64,000 nt of DNA from Nerophis ophidion (GCF_033978795.1 NC_084613.1:79900723-79964722); one strand, 5' to 3'. Shown: positions 33,409 to 44,780, numbered from the stretch's first letter. Notes: generated by a model from the sequence alone, not told the origin. Numbers and translations: made by a program.

Positions 33409-33653
33409 TTTATTAAATCAACATAAAAAACAGAAGATACACTTACAGTGTAAAAAATCTCCCTTTTTCATGACAAAAAATAAATAAATAAAGATATCAA
33501 GCATTGCAAAAAAGTTGGGGACCACTGTTCTAAACAGCACCAACACTCAACAACGGCACATTATTTGCCGGTTGGGTTTGCAAAAAATATTTTTAACCCA
33601 ATTAGGTGAAATGACCAAATTTCCCATGGCGCACATTGGTTGAAAAAACACTG
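30819..33653 (+). mobile_element. hAT-like non-autonomous element, copy 2, five-fold internal amplification
   Basis: It shares sequence with copy 1 (5776-7365) and ends GGTTGAAAAAACACTG at 33653. The internal segment starting TTTGGAGTTTTTT repeats at about 30856, 31373, 31888, 32405 and 32918, a period of about 511-519 bp. Each repeat carries the 5' part of another hAT (CAGTGGTCCCCAACCACCGG). Only the last holds that hAT complete (33323-33527). Its left about 200 bp are missing. Confidence 0.75.
33323..33527 (+). mobile_element. hAT MITE with 8-bp target duplication
   Basis: CAGTGGTCCCCAAC at the start and GTTGGGGACCACTG at the end are perfect 14-bp inverted repeats. The flanks TTCTAGAC (33315-33322) and TTCTAAAC (33528-33535) differ by one base. 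The paralogous site without the insertion is visible near 7220-7235 in copy 1. Confidence 0.88.
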
Positions 33654-34155
33654 TTTTAGCCTTCTTGCCTTAAAAAATATAATAAAACAATTCCCATTAA
33701 AAAAAAACACTCGACAACTATCCCCCGTGATGGTCTTGGTTGTCATAACGGTCTTTGATAGTTAAATAGCTCTCTGTTGTAGTTAGGAGTTGGAAAATGA
33801 GAGCGATAAACATTCCGAGTCAACACGTTAAGCTTTAATCTAAACTAGGAATTCCTTTTGAAAGATGTTTTGATGATGAACAATTCACACCAGAGCAAAA
33901 AGTGAGACAGCGTATTCCAATTCCCCCCCTATGGCAAAACAAACAAACATTAAAAAAAAAAAGAAAAAGGCTATAAATAAGGACATCAAAGTCCAGGTCA
34001 GCTTGCGATGCAAGGAAGTGTGTTGTCAGCACTTTTCGGACTGTTCAAGTGTAAAAAGTTATAATGGTGTGTTAGGACTTTTTCTGCTGTCATTCCTGCA
34101 GATTGCTGTTTAATAAATAGCAATGTTTTGATAGAGCATGCAACCAGTAAAGGGT
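33654..34155. other. Unassigned AT-rich stretch
   Basis: No repeat matches and no coding signal. AAAAAAAAAAGAAAAAGG at about 33952 is a homopurine run. Bounded by a hAT end and the (CCAT)n tail of the Rex3 copy. Confidence 0.3.
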
Positions 34156-34159
34156 GGTA

Positions 34160-35505
34160 AATTCTCCATCCATCCATCATCTTCCGCTTTTCCGAGGTCT
34201 GGTCGCGGGGGCAGCAGCCTAAGCAGGGAAGTCCAGACTTCTCTCTCCCCAGCCACTTCGTCTAGCTCTTCCCGGGGGATTCCGAGGCGTTCCCAGGCTA
34301 GCCGGGAGACATAGTCTTCCCAACGTGTCTTGGGTCTTCCCCGTGGCCTCCTACCGGTTGGACGTGCCCTAAACACCTCCGTAGGGAGGCGTTCGGGTGG
34401 CATCCTGACCAGATGCCCGAACCACCTCATCTGGCTCCTCTCCATGTGGAGGAGCAGCGGCTTTACTTTGAGTTCCTCCCGGATGGCAGAGCTTCTCACC
34501 CTATCTCTAAGGGAGAGACCCAAACTCATTTCGGCCGCTTGTACCCGTGATCTTATCCTTTCGGTCATGACCCAAAGCTCCTGACCATAGGTGAGGATGG
34601 GAACGTAGATCGACCGGTAAATTGAGAGCTTTGCCTTCCGGCTCAGCTCCTTCTTCACCACAACGGATCGGTACAACGTCCGCATTACTGAAGACGCCGC
34701 ACCGATCCGCCTGTCGATCTCACGATCCACTCTTCCCTCACTCGTGAACAAGACTCCTAGGTACTTGAACTCCTCCACTTGGGGTAGGGTCTCCTCCCCA
34801 ACCCGGAGATGGCACTCCACCCTTTTCCGGGCGAGAACCAGGGACTCGGACTTAGAAGTGCTGATTCTCATTCCGGTCGCTTCACGCTCGGCTGCGAACC
34901 GATCCAGTGAGAGCTGAATATCCCGGCCAGATGAAACCATCAGGACCACATCATCTGCAAAAAGCAGAGACCTAATCCTGCGGTTACCAAACCGGAACCC
35001 CTCAACGCCTTGACTGCGCCTAGAAATTCTGTCCATAAAAGTGATGAACAGAATCGGTGACAAAGGACAGCCTTGGCAGAGTCCAACCCTCACTGGAAAT
35101 GTGTTCGACTTACTGCCGGCAATGCGGACCAAGCTCTGGCACTGATCGTACAGGGAGCGGACCGCCAAAATAAGACAGTCCGGTACCCCATACTCTCTGA
35201 GCCCTCCCTACAGGACTTCCCGAGGGACACGGTCGAATGCCTTCTCCAAGTCCACAAAGCACATGTAGACTGGTTGGGCAAACTCCCATGCACCCTCAAG
35301 AACCCTGCCGAGAGTATAGAGCTGGTCCACAGTTCCACAACCAGGACAAAAACCACACTGTTCCTCCTGAATCCAAGGTTCGACTATCCGATGTAGCCTC
35401 CTCTCCAGTACACCTGAATAAACCTTACCGGGTTGTCCAGGCGTTTTATAAGGGGACTTCCCTCTCCCCAGCCACTTGGTCCAGCTCTTCCCGGGGGATC
35501 CCATG
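34160..35505 (-). pseudogene. Rex3/RTE-type LINE reverse transcriptase, 5'-truncated
   Basis: Read on the minus strand: an upstream piece (35504-35208) with EEQCGFCPGCGTVDQLYTLG and FVDLEKAFDRVPREVL, which contains the first RT aspartate region. A frameshift follows, then a 352-codon open frame (35168-34110) with GLCQGCPLSPILFITFMDRI, the catalytic box FADDVVLMVSSGRD, thumb sequence and the C-terminal GRRPRGRPKTRWEDYVSRLA. It ends at a (GATG)-type tail at 34169-34180. The catalytic FADD is intact, unlike the copy at 6036. The endonuclease domain is absent. The first 50 bp (35455-35503) instead resemble a piece of the 3' end, so the upstream junction is rearranged. Confidence 0.85.
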
Positions 35506-35514
35506 AGCCAAGGA

Positions 35515-36740
35515 CCCTATTGAAACTGCTGTGTTTTATTATTATTCCGCACCTACGCGCTGTAATTTGACCCCCTTAACATGCTTCAAAACTCACCAAA
35601 TTTGACACACACGTCGGTATAGCAAACCTTCCCAACATATTTAGCAACCAATCCCCAAAATGAAAATCGCGCTCTAGCGCCCCCTAGGAAAAAATTACAG
35701 ACAAAACTGCATGTAACTTCTGTTGGAAATGTCATAGCGACATGAAACAAAAACTCCTATGTAGGTCAGACCTAGACCCAATTTTCATACACTCACTTCT
35801 TTCAGCAAAAATCTACAGGAAGTTGGCAAAAACCCCTTCAAAATAACATTTTTGCAAAAAATGCAATTTTTGCCTCTTTGCGCTGTAATTTGACCCCTTT
35901 AAAATGCTTCAAAAGTCACCAAACTTGGCGCACACATAAGGACTGGAGAATATTGCGATCTAATGAAAAAACCAAACCCCAAAACTCAAAATTGCGCTCT
36001 AGCGCTATTTTGGAATAAAACACTGAAAAAACTGCTCCTAGGAAGAAAACACAGACAAAATTGCTTGTAACTTCCGGTAAGAATGTCGGAGAGACATGAA
36101 ACAAAAACCTCTATGTAGGTCTTGCTTAGACCTACATTTCATACATTGACAACCCCCAACAAAAATCAACAGGAAGTTTGCAATCCCCCCTTCAAAACAA
36201 AAGTTTTGTAAAAACCAGTCACCTTTCTTCAAACATTATCTCCTCTGAGTGCGTGTGTTATTTTGGCTTCAAACTTGCACAGGAGAGAGATTGAACCCCT
36301 CTGATTAAAAGTATAGAACAGAGTTTTGATAAGTTCTCAGGTTTTGATTTTACGCGCCTTCAAAGAACCCCTGTGCAAAGTCTCCTAAAAAATGTCATTT
36401 TTGCCTCTTTGAGCTGTTATTTGACCCCTTTAAAATGCTTCTAAACTCACCAAACTTGACACACACATCAGGTCTGGCAAAAATTGCGATCTGATGAAAA
36501 AACCTAATCTCAAAATTGCTCTCTACCGCCCCCCTAGGAATACAACACGGACAAACTGCTCCTAGGAAGAAAACACAGACAAAACTGCTTGTAACTTCCG
36601 GTAGGAATGTCAGAGAGACATGAAACAAAAAACACTATGTAGGTCTCACTTAGACCTACATTTTAATGCTTATCCGGCCGTGGGTCCCGGGGGCAGCAGC
36701 CAAAGGCGGACCCGACCAACGCTGCTTGCAGCTTTAATTT
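35515..36740. repeat. Old three-unit tandem repeat
   Basis: GCTGTAATTTGACCCC followed by TTAAAATGCTTC recurs at about 35558, 35882 and 36413. Each is followed by ACTCACCAAA...ACACACA, a CTCTAGCGCC-like segment and ACATGAAACAAAAACNCC. Units differ in length (about 324 and 531 bp) because the second holds an extra segment. The block ends GCTGCTTGCAGCTTTAATTT. It is non-coding, and the element class is not recognised. Confidence 0.6.
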
Positions 36741-36894
36741 AAATTAAATGTATTAAATTAAATTAAAATATCATTTGTATTCATAATATTCATCACAGAA
36801 AATCATCTTTTATCAAATAAGCACACTTTGAATAATGGACGTAAGTGACTTACTTGCGTAGATTGCACTCACTTTAAAAACAGATTCCAATATT

Positions 36895-37240
36895 TGGACA
36901 CAAACTTTCTCAAGGGGGGGACGACAAAGCTACAAACTATGGAAGACCGGGCTTTCTGCTCCGCTGCTCGCAGTCTGTGCAACACTCTCCCTGACCACCT
37001 GAGGGCACATCAGACTGTGAATGCTTTTAAAAAAGGTTTAAAAAACCAGATTTTTAAAAAAAAACCTTTTTATAGATATGCACGCTGGCTCTAGCTATTG
37101 GGCTGTTTCTAGTTTTATATTTTATTCATTTCTATTTTTTTTTTTAAATTATCATTATTATTAATTTTTTTTTACACTGTGGCACTTTGAGGTTGTTTGC
37201 TCAACGTAAAGTGCTTTTTTACAAATAAAATCCATTATTA
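36895..37240 (+). pseudogene. CR1/L2-group LINE 3' end, different family
   Basis: A short frame contains EDRAFCSAARSLCNTLPDHL then FKKGLKNQIFKK. This matches the C-terminal pattern of CR1/L2-group reverse transcriptases (RAFS..AP.LWN.LP..LR, FK..LK..LF) but is distinct from the GATT-tailed L2 copies. A 3' UTR follows with CACTTTGAGGTTGTTTGCTC and AATAAAATCCATTATTATT, suggesting an (ATT)n tail. It is truncated on the 5' side within the last about 60 codons. Confidence 0.65.
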
Positions 37241-37243
37241 TTC

Positions 37244-37366
37244 CATCCATCCATTTTCTACCGCTTATTCCCTTTGGGGTCGCGGGGGGCGCTGGTGCCT
37301 ATCTCAGCTACAATCGGGCGGAAGGCGGGTTACACCCTGGACAAGTCGCCACCTCATCGCAGATCT
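37244..37366 (-). mobile_element. RTE-like LINE 3' fragment
   Basis: (CCAT)n, then TTTTCTACCGCTTATTCCCT, through GGGCGGAAGGCGGGTTACAC to CACCTCATCGCAG. It sits in an ATT-repeat: ATTATT precedes and follows it, probably the target duplication. Confidence 0.8.
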
Positions 37367-37384
37367 ATTATTATTATTATTATT

Positions 37385-38395
37385 ATTTTGATATTTATTC
37401 TTACATAGATTTCAGTTTTTGCGGTGTAACATTATACATTAAAAAGTATGTTTATCTTTTTCGACACTATTTATTTGATGTGGTCGTATATCGAGTATCG
37501 CGTGAACGCTCGCATACTTGCCGGAATCAATACTGTGATCCCATTAATGTTAGGCTACAATCCAGGTTATGACTCGTTCTCTGGAGATGCTGCCGCTGCC
37601 ATCATCCGCCTTAATTGCTCCATATTTCCGCGCGGCCGCTGTCCAATATGCGCCGTGCTCGAATGCACCGCGCGGCAGACTGCAGGATGCTGGGAGGGAC
37701 GAGCTCGTCAATAACGGACTCCTGGCTGACATGAGCTGCATTAGCAGCTCTAATTTAATAATGGCGGCAGGCTCTCTCTCGCTCTCTCTGCTATGTCCGG
37801 TTTACTTCTTTAAATGTCAGGACATGTTGACACACACACACACACACACTGAGAAAGTTTAATGAGGTGAAAGGAGCTCATCCTAGCATTTGTCTTATGC
37901 GGACCCTAAAGGCGGGCGGTGTCAAAGGTCGTTCACCGACGCCAACACAAACATACGCTTTTTTCAATCACGACCGCCGCGCCGTTAAATATTCATGCCT
38001 ATTTTTACATAACCTTTACGTAACCGAAGGGACGGGTTCCGACGTGCGGTTTGGGTCTCTCCTCTGTAGTTTTCCCCTCATTATGGGAAAGCTCTTTAAT
38101 GTTTGTGTTCCAGCAGGAAAAGGGGAGGGTGTTGTTATTGCAGAAGCGAGGAATGTACGGCGGGGGGATTTGGGGAGGGTGGGGGTGCGGTGGGGTGGAC
38201 GGTTTTGCTCACGATCTCCGCCATGACGACACCGACCCTCTGCAGAGGACAGAGTGGGTGAGCTAAATCAAGTGCAAAAACAATAGGAAGTGTAGGGTAT
38301 ACCGGTATTATTCATTATACCAATCAATCATATTCTGTACTATACCGCCTCTGAAAAGTACCGGTCCGCCGGCATCGCATGGACAAAGATAAGAC
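37385..38395. other. Unique, GC-rich block; candidate host regulatory DNA
   Basis: About 1 kb free of recognised repeats except a short CA run at 37830-37847. GC-rich parts (37600-37700 and 38150-38230) include CGCGCGGCCGCTGTCC-type CpG clusters. A perfect 7-bp stem GAGCTGCATTAGCAGCTC at about 37733-37750 is followed by TAATTTAATAATGG. Open frames on both strands are short and lack domains. The content is compatible with a conserved non-coding element or distal promoter, but conservation cannot be tested here. Confidence 0.35.
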
Positions 38396-38400
38396 CTTCA

Positions 38401-39150
38401 ATCAATCAATCAATGTTTATTTATATAGCCCTAAATCACCAGTGTCTCAAAGGGCTGCACAAACCACAACGACATCCTCGGTAGAGCCCAAATAAGGGCA
38501 AGGAAAACTCACCCAAGTGGGACGTCGGTGACAATGACTATGAGAAACCTTGGAGAGGACCGCATATGTGGGTACCACCCCCAGGGGACCGAAAGCAATG
38601 GATGTCGAGCGGATCTAACATGATACTGTGAAAGTTCAATCCATAGTGGATCCAACACAACCATGAGAGTCCAGTCCAAAGTGGATCCAACAAGGTAGCG
38701 AGAGTCCCATCCATAGTGGAGCCAACAGGAAACCATCCCAAGCGGAGGCGGATCAGCAGCACAGAAGTGAGGGGAATTATATTTATATAGCGCTTTTTCT
38801 CAAGTGACTCAAAGCGCTTTACATAGTGAAACCCAATATCTAAGTTACATTTAAGCCAGTGTGGGTGGCACTGGGAGCAGGTGGGTAAAGTGTCTTGCCC
38901 AAGGACACAACGGCAGTGACTAGGTTGGCAGAAGCGGGAATCGAACCTGCAACCCTCAAATTGCTGGCACGGCCACTCTACCAACCGAGCTAAACCGCCC
39001 CCCATGTGGCAGAGATGTCCCCAACCGATACACAGGCGAGCGGTCCATCCTGGGTCCTGACTCTGGACAAGAGGTCCATCCTGAATCCCGACTCTGGACA
39101 AGTGGTCCATCCTGGGTCCCGACCCTGGACAGCCAGTACTTCATACATGG
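38401..39150 (-). mobile_element. L2-type LINE 3' end, split by a V-SINE
   Basis: It starts with the tail in reverse, (CAAT)n at 38398-38412, then TTTATTTATATAGCCCTAAA. It runs to about 38757, is interrupted by a V-SINE (38768-39003), and resumes at AGAGATGTCCCCAACCGATA to about 39150. The remaining part repeats CTGGACAAG...GGTCCATCCTG three times, a small local expansion absent from other copies. Confidence 0.88.
38768..39003 (-). mobile_element. V-SINE inside L2
   Basis: Reverse orientation from AGTGAGGGGAATTATATTTA to CCAACCGAGCTAAACCGCCC, with core and B box intact. It splits the L2 3' UTR between GATCAGCAGCACAG and AGATGTCCCC. Confidence 0.9.
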
Positions 39151-39169
39151 CCACCGGACCGAACCCCCT

Positions 39170-39388
39170 TCCTTCTGGAAGAAAGTTCTGTGGTCAGATG
39201 AAACAAAACTGGATCTGTTTGGCCACAATACCCAGAAATATGTTCGGAGGGGGAAAAAGTGAGGTCTTTAATCCCAGGAACACCAAACCTACCGTCAGGC
39301 ATGGTGGTGGTAGTACTATGCTCTAGGCTTGTTTTGCTGCCAATGGAACTGGTGCTTTAAATGGGACAAAGAAAAAAAGGAGGATTAC
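39170..39388 (+). pseudogene. Tc1-like third family, catalytic-domain fragment
   Basis: Translation shows FWKKVLWSDETKLDLFGHNT, containing the first catalytic aspartate (SDET), followed by QKYVRRGKSE and GGGSTML, then a stop at 39325. This is the Sleeping Beauty-like branch of Tc1 and differs from families A and B here. Only about 70 codons remain, between an L2 copy and an LTR end. Confidence 0.7.
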
Positions 39389-39389
39389 C

Positions 39390-39795
39390 GTCAGGGGTAT
39401 TTGTTGTCGAACCCCAAGATGCAGAGACAGAGGCAGGCATTGAACAAGAAAACATGATTTAATAAAGATACTAAGACAAAATGAAACAAAACGGTACTAA
39501 CACAAAGCGCGCATGAGGCGGATAACAAACTAAGGGTCTTTGGCATAGAAGCTGGCAAGAAACAAAAAAGGGCCTAGCGTGGAAGCTGGCGGGTAGCAAA
39601 CAGGAAAAACTGGAAAGAGCTAATTGCTAACAGAAACAGCTTACCGCTACGACAACCAGGACAAAATGTAGCACGACAGGTAATAGCTGTAACAAAATGA
39701 CACGATAGCAGCGACATGTGGCAACGACAATGATCCAGCCACTGACACAAGACAAAGCAGGTACAAATAGGAGCCGGCTGATTGGCAACAGGTAT
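39390..39795 (-). mobile_element. LTR fragment (family 5), truncated
   Basis: In reverse it ends CAACAAATACCCCTGACG, the usual LTR end pattern with the last A mutated to G. It contains a poly(A) signal (TTTAATAAAGATAC on the plus strand mirrors TTTATTAAA). It is cut off at about 39790, where the Tc1 array begins. Confidence 0.55.
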
Positions 39796-40855
39796 TTATT
39801 GCCACCTTTCCCAACTTCTTTGTCACGTGTTGCTGGCATCAAATTCTAAAGTTAATGATTATTCGCAAAAAGAAAAATGTTTATCAGTTTGAACATCAAA
39901 TATGTTGTCTTTGTAGCATATTCAACTGAATATGGGTTGAAAATGATTTGCAAATCATTCTATTCCGTTTATATTTACATCTAACACAATTCCCCAACTC
40001 ATATTAAGACAGGGTTTGTAGCAGAAACACTTTTCCACTTTGCATCGGTCAATCTTAGATGATCTCGGGCCCAGAGAAACTGGTGGCGTTTCTGGATGTT
40101 GTTGATAAATGACTTTCCCTTTGCATTGTAGAGCTTTACCTTGCACTTACGGATGTAGCGACAAAGTGTATTTAGTGACAGTGGTTTTCTAAAGTGTTTC
40201 TGAGCCCATGTGGTGATATCCTTTAGAGATTGATGTCGTTTTTTAATACAGTGCCGTCTGAGGGATCGAAGGTCACGGTCATTCAATGTTGGTTTCCGGC
40301 CATGCCGCTTACATGGAGTGATTTCTCCACATTCTCTGAACCTTTTGATGATATTTTGGACCGTAAATGTGGAAATCCCAAAATTTTCTTGCAATTGCAC
40401 TTTGAGAAACGTTGTTCTTAAACTGTTTGACTATTTGTTCACACAGTTGTGGACAAAGGGGTGTACCTCGCCCCATCCTTTCTTGTGAAAGGCTGAGCAT
40501 TTTTTGGGAAGCTGTTTTTATACCCAATCATGGCACCCACCTGTTCCCAATTAGCCTGCACACCGGTGAGATGTTCCACATAAGTGTTTGATGAGCATTC
40601 CTCAACTTTTTCAGTATTTATTGCCACCTTTCCCAACTTCTTTGTCACGTGTTGCTGGCATAAAATTCTAAAGTTAATGATTATTTGCGGAAAAAAAAAA
40701 TGTTTATCAGTTTTAACATTAAATATGTTGTCTTTTGTAGCATATTCAACTGAATATGGGTTGAAAATGATTTGCAAATCATTGTATTCCGTTTATATTT
40801 ACATCTTACACAATTTCCCAACTCATATTAAAACGGGGTTTGTAGCAGAAACACT

Positions 40856-41323
40856 TTACCACTTTGCATCGGTCAATCTTAGATGATCTCGGGCCCAGAG
40901 AAACCGGTGGCGTTTCTGGATGTTGTTGATAAATGACTTTCCCTTTGCATTGTAGAGCTTTAACTTGCACTTACGGATGTAGCGACAAAGTGTATTTAGT
41001 GACAGTGGTTTTCTGAAGTGTTTCTGAGCCCATGTGGTGATATCCTTTAGAGATTGATGTCGTTTTTTAATACAGTGCCGTCTGAGGGATCGAAGGTCAC
41101 GGTCATTCAATGTGGCTTTCCTGCCATGCTGCTTACGTGGAGTGATTTCTCCAGATTCTCTGAACATTTTGATGATATTACGGACCGTAGATGTGAAAAT
41201 CCCTAAATTTCTTGCAATTGCACTTTGAGAAACGTTGTTCTTAAACTGTTTGACTATTTGCTCACACAGTTGTGGACAAAGGGGTGTACCTCGCCCCATC
41301 CTTTCTTGTGAAAGGCTGAGCAT
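40856..41323 (-). CDS. Catalytic-domain-less Tc1 transposase ORF, array unit 2
   Basis: The ORF starts at ATG (MLSLSQERMGRGTPLCPQL) and has 155 codons before a TAA immediately after the TGG of DAKW. It contains two helix-turn-helix parts of a paired-like domain: QSAIARNLGIFTSTVRNIIK in the first and SLKDITTWAQKHFRKPLSLN in the second. A linker with ITPRKQHGRKATLND (GRPR-like) lies between them. The DDE catalytic domain is absent. It is identical in length to the ORF of unit 4. If expressed it could bind family A TIRs but not cut them. Expression is not shown; no promoter was identified. Confidence 0.35.
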   Translation of the reverse strand: MLSLSQERMGRGTPLCPQLCEQIVKQFKNNVSQSAIARNLGIFTSTVRNIIKMFRESGEITPRKQHGRKATLNDRDLRSLRRHCIKKRHQSLKDITTWAQKHFRKPLSLNTLCRYIRKCKLKLYNAKGKSFINNIQKRHRFLWARDHLRLTDAKW

Positions 41324-42188
41324 TTTTTGGGAAGCTGTTTTTATACCCAATCATGGCACCCACCTGTTCCCAATTAGCCTGCACACCGGTGAGATGTTCC
41401 ACATAAGTGTTTGATGAGCATTCCTCAACTTTTTCAGTATTTATTGCCACCTTTCCCAACTTCTTTGTCACGTGTTGCTGGCATAAAATTCTAAAGTTAA
41501 TGATTATTTGCGGAAAAAAAAAATGTTTATCAGTTTTAACATTAAATATGTTGTCTTTGTAGCATATTCAACAGAATATGGGTTGAAAATGATTTGCAAA
41601 TCATTCTATTCCGTTTATATTTACATCTAACACAATTTCCCAACTCATATTAAAACGGGGTTTGTAGCAGAAACAGTTTACCACTTTGCATCAGTCCATC
41701 TTAGATGATCTCGGGCCCAGAGAAACCGGTGGGGTTTCTGGATGTTGTTGATAAATGACTTTCCCTTTGCATTGTAGAGCTTTACCTTGCACTTACGGAT
41801 GTAGTGACAAAGTGTATTTAGTGACAGTGGTTTTCTGAAGTGTTTCTGAGCCCATGTGGTGATATCCTTTAAAGATTGATGTCGTTTTTTAATACAGTGC
41901 CGTCTGAGGGATCGAAAGTCACGGTCATTCAAAGTTGGTTTCCGGCCATGCCGCTTACATGGAGTGATTTCTCCAGATTCTCTGAACCTTTTGATGATAT
42001 TACGGACCGTAGATGTTGAAATTCCTAAAAAAAATGTTTATCAGTTTTAACATTAAATATGTTGTCTTTGTAGCATATTCAACTGAATATGGGTTGAAAA
42101 TGATTTGCAAATCATTGTATTCTGTTTATATTTACATCTTACACAATTTCCCAACTCATATTAAAACGGGGTTTGTAGCAGAAACACT

Positions 42189-42656
42189 TTACCACTTTGC
42201 ATCGGTCAATCTTAGATGATCTCGGGCCCAGAGAAACCGGTGGCGTTTCTGGATGTTGTTGATAAATGACTTTCCCTTTGCATTGTAGAGCTTTAACTTG
42301 CACTTACGGATGTAGCGACAAAGTGTATTTAGTGACAGTGGTTTTCTAAAGTGTTTCTGAGCCCATGTGGTGATATCCTTTAGAGATTGATGTCGTTTTT
42401 TAATACAGTGCCGTCTGAGGGATCGAAGGTCACGGTCATTCAAAGTTGGTTTCCGGCCATGCCGCTTACATGGAGTGATTTCTCCAGATTCTCTGAACCT
42501 TTTGATGATATTACGGACCGTAGATGTTGAAATCCCTAAATTTCTTGCAATTGCACTTTGAGAAACGTTGTTCTTAAACTGTTTGACTATTTGCTCACAC
42601 AGTTGTGGACAAAGGGGTGTACCTCGCCCCATCCTTTCTTGTGAAAGACTGAGCAT
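42189..42656 (-). CDS. Catalytic-domain-less Tc1 transposase ORF, array unit 4
   Basis: The ORF runs from ATG (MLSLSQERMGRGTPLCPQL) through QSAIARNLGISTSTVRNIIK and KRHGRKPTLNDRDLRSLRRH to DAKW and TAA. It is 155 codons, the same length as unit 2. The open frame extends a further 49 codons upstream without a stop, but that part is leader in other copies. Both helix-turn-helix modules look intact. Units 1, 3, 5 and 6 are frameshifted, deleted or lack the stop. Two intact frames among seven units is suggestive but weak evidence for selection. Confidence 0.35.
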   Translation of the reverse strand: MLSLSQERMGRGTPLCPQLCEQIVKQFKNNVSQSAIARNLGISTSTVRNIIKRFRESGEITPCKRHGRKPTLNDRDLRSLRRHCIKKRHQSLKDITTWAQKHFRKPLSLNTLCRYIRKCKLKLYNAKGKSFINNIQKRHRFLWARDHLRLTDAKW

Positions 42657-44780
42657 TTTTGGGAAGCTTTTTCTATACCCAATCATGGCACCCACCTGTT
42701 CCCAATTAGGCTGCACACCTGTGAGATGTTCCACATAAGTGTTCGATGAGCATTCCTCAACTTTATCAGTATTTATTGCTACCTTTCCCAACTTCTTTGT
42801 CACGTGTTGCTGGCATCAAATTCTAAAGTTAATGATTGTTTGCGGAATATATATATATTTTTTAATCAGTTTTAACATTAAATATGATGTCTTTGTAGCA
42901 TATTCAACTGAATATGGGTTGGAAATGATTTGCAAATCATTCTATTCCGTTTATATTTACATCTAACACAATTTCCCAACTCATATTAAAACGGGGTTTG
43001 TAGCAGAAACACTTTACCACTTTGCATCGGTCAATCTTAGATGATCTCGGGCCCAGATAAATCGGTGGCGTTTCTGGATGTTGTTGATAAATGACTTTCC
43101 CTTTGCATTGTAGAGCTTTAACTTGCACTTACGGATGTAGCGACAAAGTGTATTTAGTGACAGTGGTTTTCTGAAGTGTTTCTGAGCCAATGTGGTGATA
43201 TCCTTTAGAGATTGATGTCAGTTTTTAATACAGTGCCGTCCAAAGGATAGAAGGTAACGGTCATTCAATGTTGGTTTCCGGCCATGCCGCTTACAAGGAG
43301 TGATTTCTCCAGATTCTCTGAACCTTTTGATGATATTATGGACCGTAGATGTTGAAATCCCTAAATTTCTTGCAATTGCACTTTGAGAAACGTTGTTCTT
43401 AAACTGTTTGACTATTTGCTCACGCAGTTGTGGACAAAGGGGTGTACCTCGCCCCATCCTTTCTTGTGAAAGACTGAGCATTTTTTTGGAAGCTGTTTTT
43501 ATACCCAATCATGGCACCCACCTGTTCCCAATTAGCCTGCACACCGGTGGGATGTTCCAAATAAGTGTTTGATGAGCATTCCTCAACTTTATCAGTATTT
43601 ATTGCCACTTTTCCCAACTTCTTTGTCACGTGTTGCTGGCATAAAATTCTAAAGTTAATGATTATTTGCGGAAAAAAATAAATGTTTATCAGTTTTAACA
43701 TTAAATATGTTGTCTTTGTTGCATATTCAACTGAATATGGGTTGAAAATGATTTGCAAATCATTGTATTCCGTTTATATTTACATCTTACACAATTTCCC
43801 AACTCATATTAAAACAGGGTTTGCAGCAGAAACACTTTACCATTTTCCATCAGTCCATCTTAGATGATCTCGGGCCCAGAGAAGCCGGCGGCGTTTCTGG
43901 ATGTTGTTGATAAAAGGCTTTCACTTTGCATAGTAGAGCTTTAACTTGCACTTGCATTTGTAGCGAGAAACTGTATTTAGTGACAGTGGTTTTGTGAAGT
44001 GTTCCTGAGCCCATGTGGTGATATCCTTTAGAGATTGATGTCGTTTTTTAATACAGTGCCGTCTGAGGGATCGAAAGTCACGGTCATTCAATGTTGGTTT
44101 CCGGCCATGCCGCTTACATGGAGTGATTTCTCCAGATTCTCTGAACCTTTTGATGATATTATGGACCGTAGATGTGGAAATCCCTAAATTTTCTTGCAAT
44201 TGCACTTTGAGAAACGTTGTTCTTAAACTGTTTGACTATTTGCTCACGCAGTTGTGGACAAAGGGGTGTACCTCGCCCCATCCTTTCTTGTGAAAGGCTG
44301 ATTATTTTTCGGGAAGCTGTTTTTGTACCCAATCATGGCACCCACCTGTTCCCAATTAGCCTGCACACCTGTGGGATGTTCCACATAAGTGTTTGATGAG
44401 CATTCCTCAACTTTATCAGTATTTATTGCCACCTTTTCCCAACTTCTTTGTCACGTGTTGCTGGCATAAAATTCTAAAGTTAATGATTATTTGCGGAAAA
44501 AAATAAATGTTTATCAGTTTGAACATTAAATATGTTGTCTTTGTAGCATATTCAACTGAATATGGGTTGACAATGATTTGCAAATCATTCTATTCCGTTT
44601 ATATTTACATCTTACACAATTTCCCAACTCATTAAAACAGGGTTTGTTGCAGAAACACTTTACCACTTTGCATCGGTCAATCTTAGATGATCTCGGGCCC
44701 AGAGAAACCGGTGGCGTTCCTGGATGTTGTTGATAAATGACTTTCCCTATATTTACATCTAACACAATTTCCCAACTCAT

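Larger units (their letters stand above)
39795..44780 (-). repeat. Head-to-tail array of half Tc1 (family A) elements
   Basis: The junction motif GGGTTTGTAGCAGAAACA recurs at about 40014, 40838, 41660, 42171, 42996, 43819 and 44642, giving periods of about 824, 822, 511, 825, 823 and 823 bp. Each unit (minus strand) is the 5' TIR, the leader and the N-terminal half of the transposase, ending just after DAKW and joined directly to the next unit's TIR end. The third unit is shortened by an internal deletion. No unit contains the catalytic D-D-E region or the 3' TIR. The array ends at 44780 inside a second partial TIR. Confidence 0.92.
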
